A stretch of DNA of 64,000 nt from Streptomyces sp. RKND-216 (GTDB lineage: Bacteria > Actinomycetota > Actinomycetes > Streptomycetales > Streptomycetaceae). Made by a program: the position numbers and the translations under genes. This document shows, piece by piece, positions 62,504 to 64,000 of this stretch (its first letter is position 1; every line of letters starts with the position of its first letter). Under the pieces are notes generated by a model. That model saw only the letters and a list, made by a program, of their open reading frames with translations. It searched no databases and had not been told where the DNA came from. The stretch lies in the NCBI RefSeq assembly GCF_004795255.1, contig NZ_SSBQ01000002.1, forward strand, positions 1,035,001-1,099,000, in the 5' to 3' direction.

Positions 62504-62921
62504 GCGGCCTCCCCAGGTCGGTGGCGTCGTGACCACCCAGGGTCGACTCCCGGAACACCCTCCGCATCCGGAGCAACGGAGACGGACCGGAGCCCCCGAT
62601 CGGGGGAACACCGGCCCGCCGGTCGCCGAAGGCCCGCCGTGCGGCCGTCCGTCAGGCCGGGCGTTCTGCGCTGCTCCGGCCTCACCGTGGCGGCCGCCGG
62701 CGGCCCCTCGTCACCGACGCCCTCGGCCCGTTCCCGCCGGTCCACGTGGTTGCGGCGAACGCCCGGGACCGTGACGGCGCTCGCCGCCCCCTGCCGCGAA
62801 CCCGCCTCGGCCATTCGGGGGTCTGAAGGGTCTGGGCCGATCAGAGCTTCGCCGGCCTTCTGGTCGCTTCACCCGCTCAGATCCCGGCCGCGACGTGGAG
62901 ATCGTCCGAAAGGACCCTGCC
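62504..62921. other. Intergenic region with no recognised gene
   Basis: Between the protease start and the hydrolase remnant. Open frames here read as low-complexity Arg/Pro/Ala and are unlikely to be genes. Probably the protease promoter region plus decayed DNA. Confidence 0.4.
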
Positions 62922-63150
62922 CTGCGGTGCTCTCAGAGAAGCCGGTGGGTGCGCGCGCGATCCGGTCGGGCGCGTTCTCGGTGGGGATGTGCCCGGCATC
63001 CGGGACACGCACGAGTGTGCTGTGCAGGGTTTCCGAGGCGAACCGCTCGGCGTACTCCACCCTCTGAGAGCGGTCATCCTCGCCCCAGACAAGCAACTTG
63101 GGCGTCGCGTTCCGCCGCAGCGCAGGAACAGCATCGCGGGTGTAGAGAGG
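62922..63150 (-). pseudogene. Alpha/beta hydrolase, C-terminal fragment
   Basis: A short minus-strand stretch reads ALRRNATPKLLVWGEDDR (acidic catalytic residue region) and VRVPDAGHIPTENAPDRIA (catalytic His), the end of an alpha/beta hydrolase. The nucleophile half is missing and no start fits. Remnant. Confidence 0.7.
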
Positions 63151-63179
63151 GCAGCCATCTCCAGTGCGCCGCACGGCCC

Positions 63180-63347
63180 GAACCGGTTCGGGCCGACGCG
63201 TCGTTGGCGCCACTGCTGGAGTGGGTCACCTCCCACCCCGATGCCCGGCTGACTCTCGGCCTCCTCACCGAACGCGCCGGACAGCCCAGCCGGACCCTCG
63301 CCCAGCGGTTCACCGAACAGCTCGGTACCAGCCCGGGGCAGGGCCGG
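63180..63347 (+). pseudogene. GlxA/AraC-type regulator, fragment of the HTH domain
   Basis: Plus-strand frame reads LAPLLEWVTSHPDARLTLGL, then LTERAGQPSRTLAQRFTEQLGTSPGQ, the first HTH of a GlxA-type AraC regulator. The sensing domain and the second HTH are absent. Remnant next to the hydrolase fragment. Confidence 0.7.
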
Positions 63348-63445
63348 CCTGGCGCCCGTGAACCGTCACCGGGCGCGAAGCGCGCCAACGCCACGCCCGG
63401 CGAGGTGATGAGCCCGCCGCGAGAGCGAGGAGGGCGGCGACCGCC

Positions 63446-63494
63446 GCGAAAGCGCCTCCGAACCCGCATCAGTGCACGTCGGAGGCGCTTTCGC
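63446..63494 (-). terminator. Intrinsic terminator of hrdB
   Basis: GCGAAAGCGCCTCCGA and TCGGAGGCGCTTTCGC form a perfect 16-bp stem over a 17-nt loop, starting 9 nt past the hrdB stop. Confidence 0.88.
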
Positions 63495-63502
63495 TGCGCG
63501 GA

Positions 63503-64000
63503 TCAGTCCAGGTAGTCCCGCAGGACCTGCGAACGGGAGGGGTGCCGCAGCTTGGACATCGTCTTGGACTCGATCTGGCGGATGCGCTCGCGGGTGACGC
63601 CGTAGACCTTGCCGATCTCGTCCAGCGTCTTGGGCTGGCCGTCGGTGAGGCCGAAGCGCATCGAGACGACACCGGCCTCGCGCTCGCTGAGGGTGTCCAG
63701 GACGGAGTGAAGCTGTTCCTGCAGAAGGGTGAAGCTGACCGCGTCCGCAGGGACGACGGCCTCGGAGTCCTCGATGAGGTCACCGAATTCACTGTCGCCG
63801 TCCTCGCCGAGCGGGGTGTGGAGCGAGATCGGCTCGCGCCCGTACTTCTGGACCTCGACGACCTTCTCCGGGGTCATGTCGAGTTCCTTGGCCAGCTCCT
63901 CCGGGGTGGGCTCGCGGCCCAGGTCCTGGAGCATCTGGCGCTGCACGCGGGCCAGCTTGTTGATGACCTCGACCATGTGCACCGGGATGCGGATGGTGCG
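63503..64000 (-). CDS. hrdB: Principal RNA polymerase sigma factor HrdB, partial (3' end)
   Basis: The C-terminal 165 residues only; the gene continues past the right edge. Sigma region 3 ([30 protein letters not shown] in pieces) and region 4 with [32 protein letters not shown], ending [10 protein letters not shown] as in HrdB. Essential housekeeping sigma factor recognising -35 TTGACA and -10 TANNNT promoters. Confidence 0.96.
   Translation of the reverse strand, partial: RTIRIPVHMVEVINKLARVQRQMLQDLGREPTPEELAKELDMTPEKVVEVQKYGREPISLHTPLGEDGDSEFGDLIEDSEAVVPADAVSFTLLQEQLHSVLDTLSEREAGVVSMRFGLTDGQPKTLDEIGKVYGVTRERIRQIESKTMSKLRHPSRSQVLRDYLD

Overview
The window is high-GC actinobacterial DNA, almost certainly Streptomyces. 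It carries Streptomyces hallmark genes (sepH, cutRS, hrdB, parC/parE), GTG and leaderless starts, and rare TTA codons. It has two parts with a scarred junction between them.

Region 1 (1 to about 19.1 kb) is one end of a biosynthetic gene cluster that I assign to the leinamycin (lnm) family. Reading down the minus strand from 13.1 kb the order is hydrolase, enoyl-CoA hydratase, AT-enoyl reductase didomain, unknown protein, giant NRPS-PKS. This matches lnmE-F-G-H-I as I remember it. On the plus strand a P450 and ferredoxin (lnmA/B-like) are followed by a Crp/Fnr regulator, a stand-alone carrier protein and a stand-alone adenylation enzyme (lnmO-P-Q order). The NRPS-PKS is open to the left window edge. 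In the visible part it reads carrier, two heterocyclisation domains, a cysteine-type A domain, PCP, an FMN thiazoline oxidase, and a ketosynthase without a following AT. This predicts an alanyl-thiazole starter passed to an AT-less PKS fed by the trans-acting AT-ER protein. The remaining PKS and beta-branching genes should lie to the left of the window.

The most striking observation is a repeated FNR-type (5-N4-5) palindrome, G(C/T)TCA-N4-TG(A/G)GC. It occurs in front of five transcription units of this cluster. At three of them a -10-like hexamer sits at exactly the same distance, the spacing expected for a class II Crp/Fnr activator. The likely binder is the cluster's own Crp/Fnr protein, whose gene has a TTA codon and so should depend on bldA.

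The junction (19.1 to 20.3 kb) holds strong hairpins, a 37-bp copy of a tRNA 3' end (probably tRNA-Leu) and a truncated IS3-family element. It looks like the worn edge of a genomic island. A 207-bp MITE-like element sits just beyond, upstream of the first core gene.

Region 2 (20.3 to 64 kb) is conserved core chromosome: an RNA uracil methyltransferase, an APC permease, two TrkA proteins, a DUF3159 / OB-fold / frameshifted ABC ATPase operon, DUF3710-dut-thioesterase, DUF4193, CutRS, inositol monophosphatase, coproporphyrin ferrochelatase, SepH, a sulfurtransferase, thymidine kinase, a PatA-type acetyltransferase, HPr, M23 and M16 peptidases, ParC, a COG0523 GTPase, an iron-box-controlled sucrase/ferredoxin-like gene with an orphan sensor kinase, ParE, DUF7455, a trypsin-like protease, two gene remnants, and the 3' end of hrdB at the right edge. 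From memory the order matches S. coelicolor from the dut/cutRS area down to hrdB. In that species the undecylprodigiosin cluster lies close to the same spot, so this may be a recurrent landing site for biosynthetic clusters.
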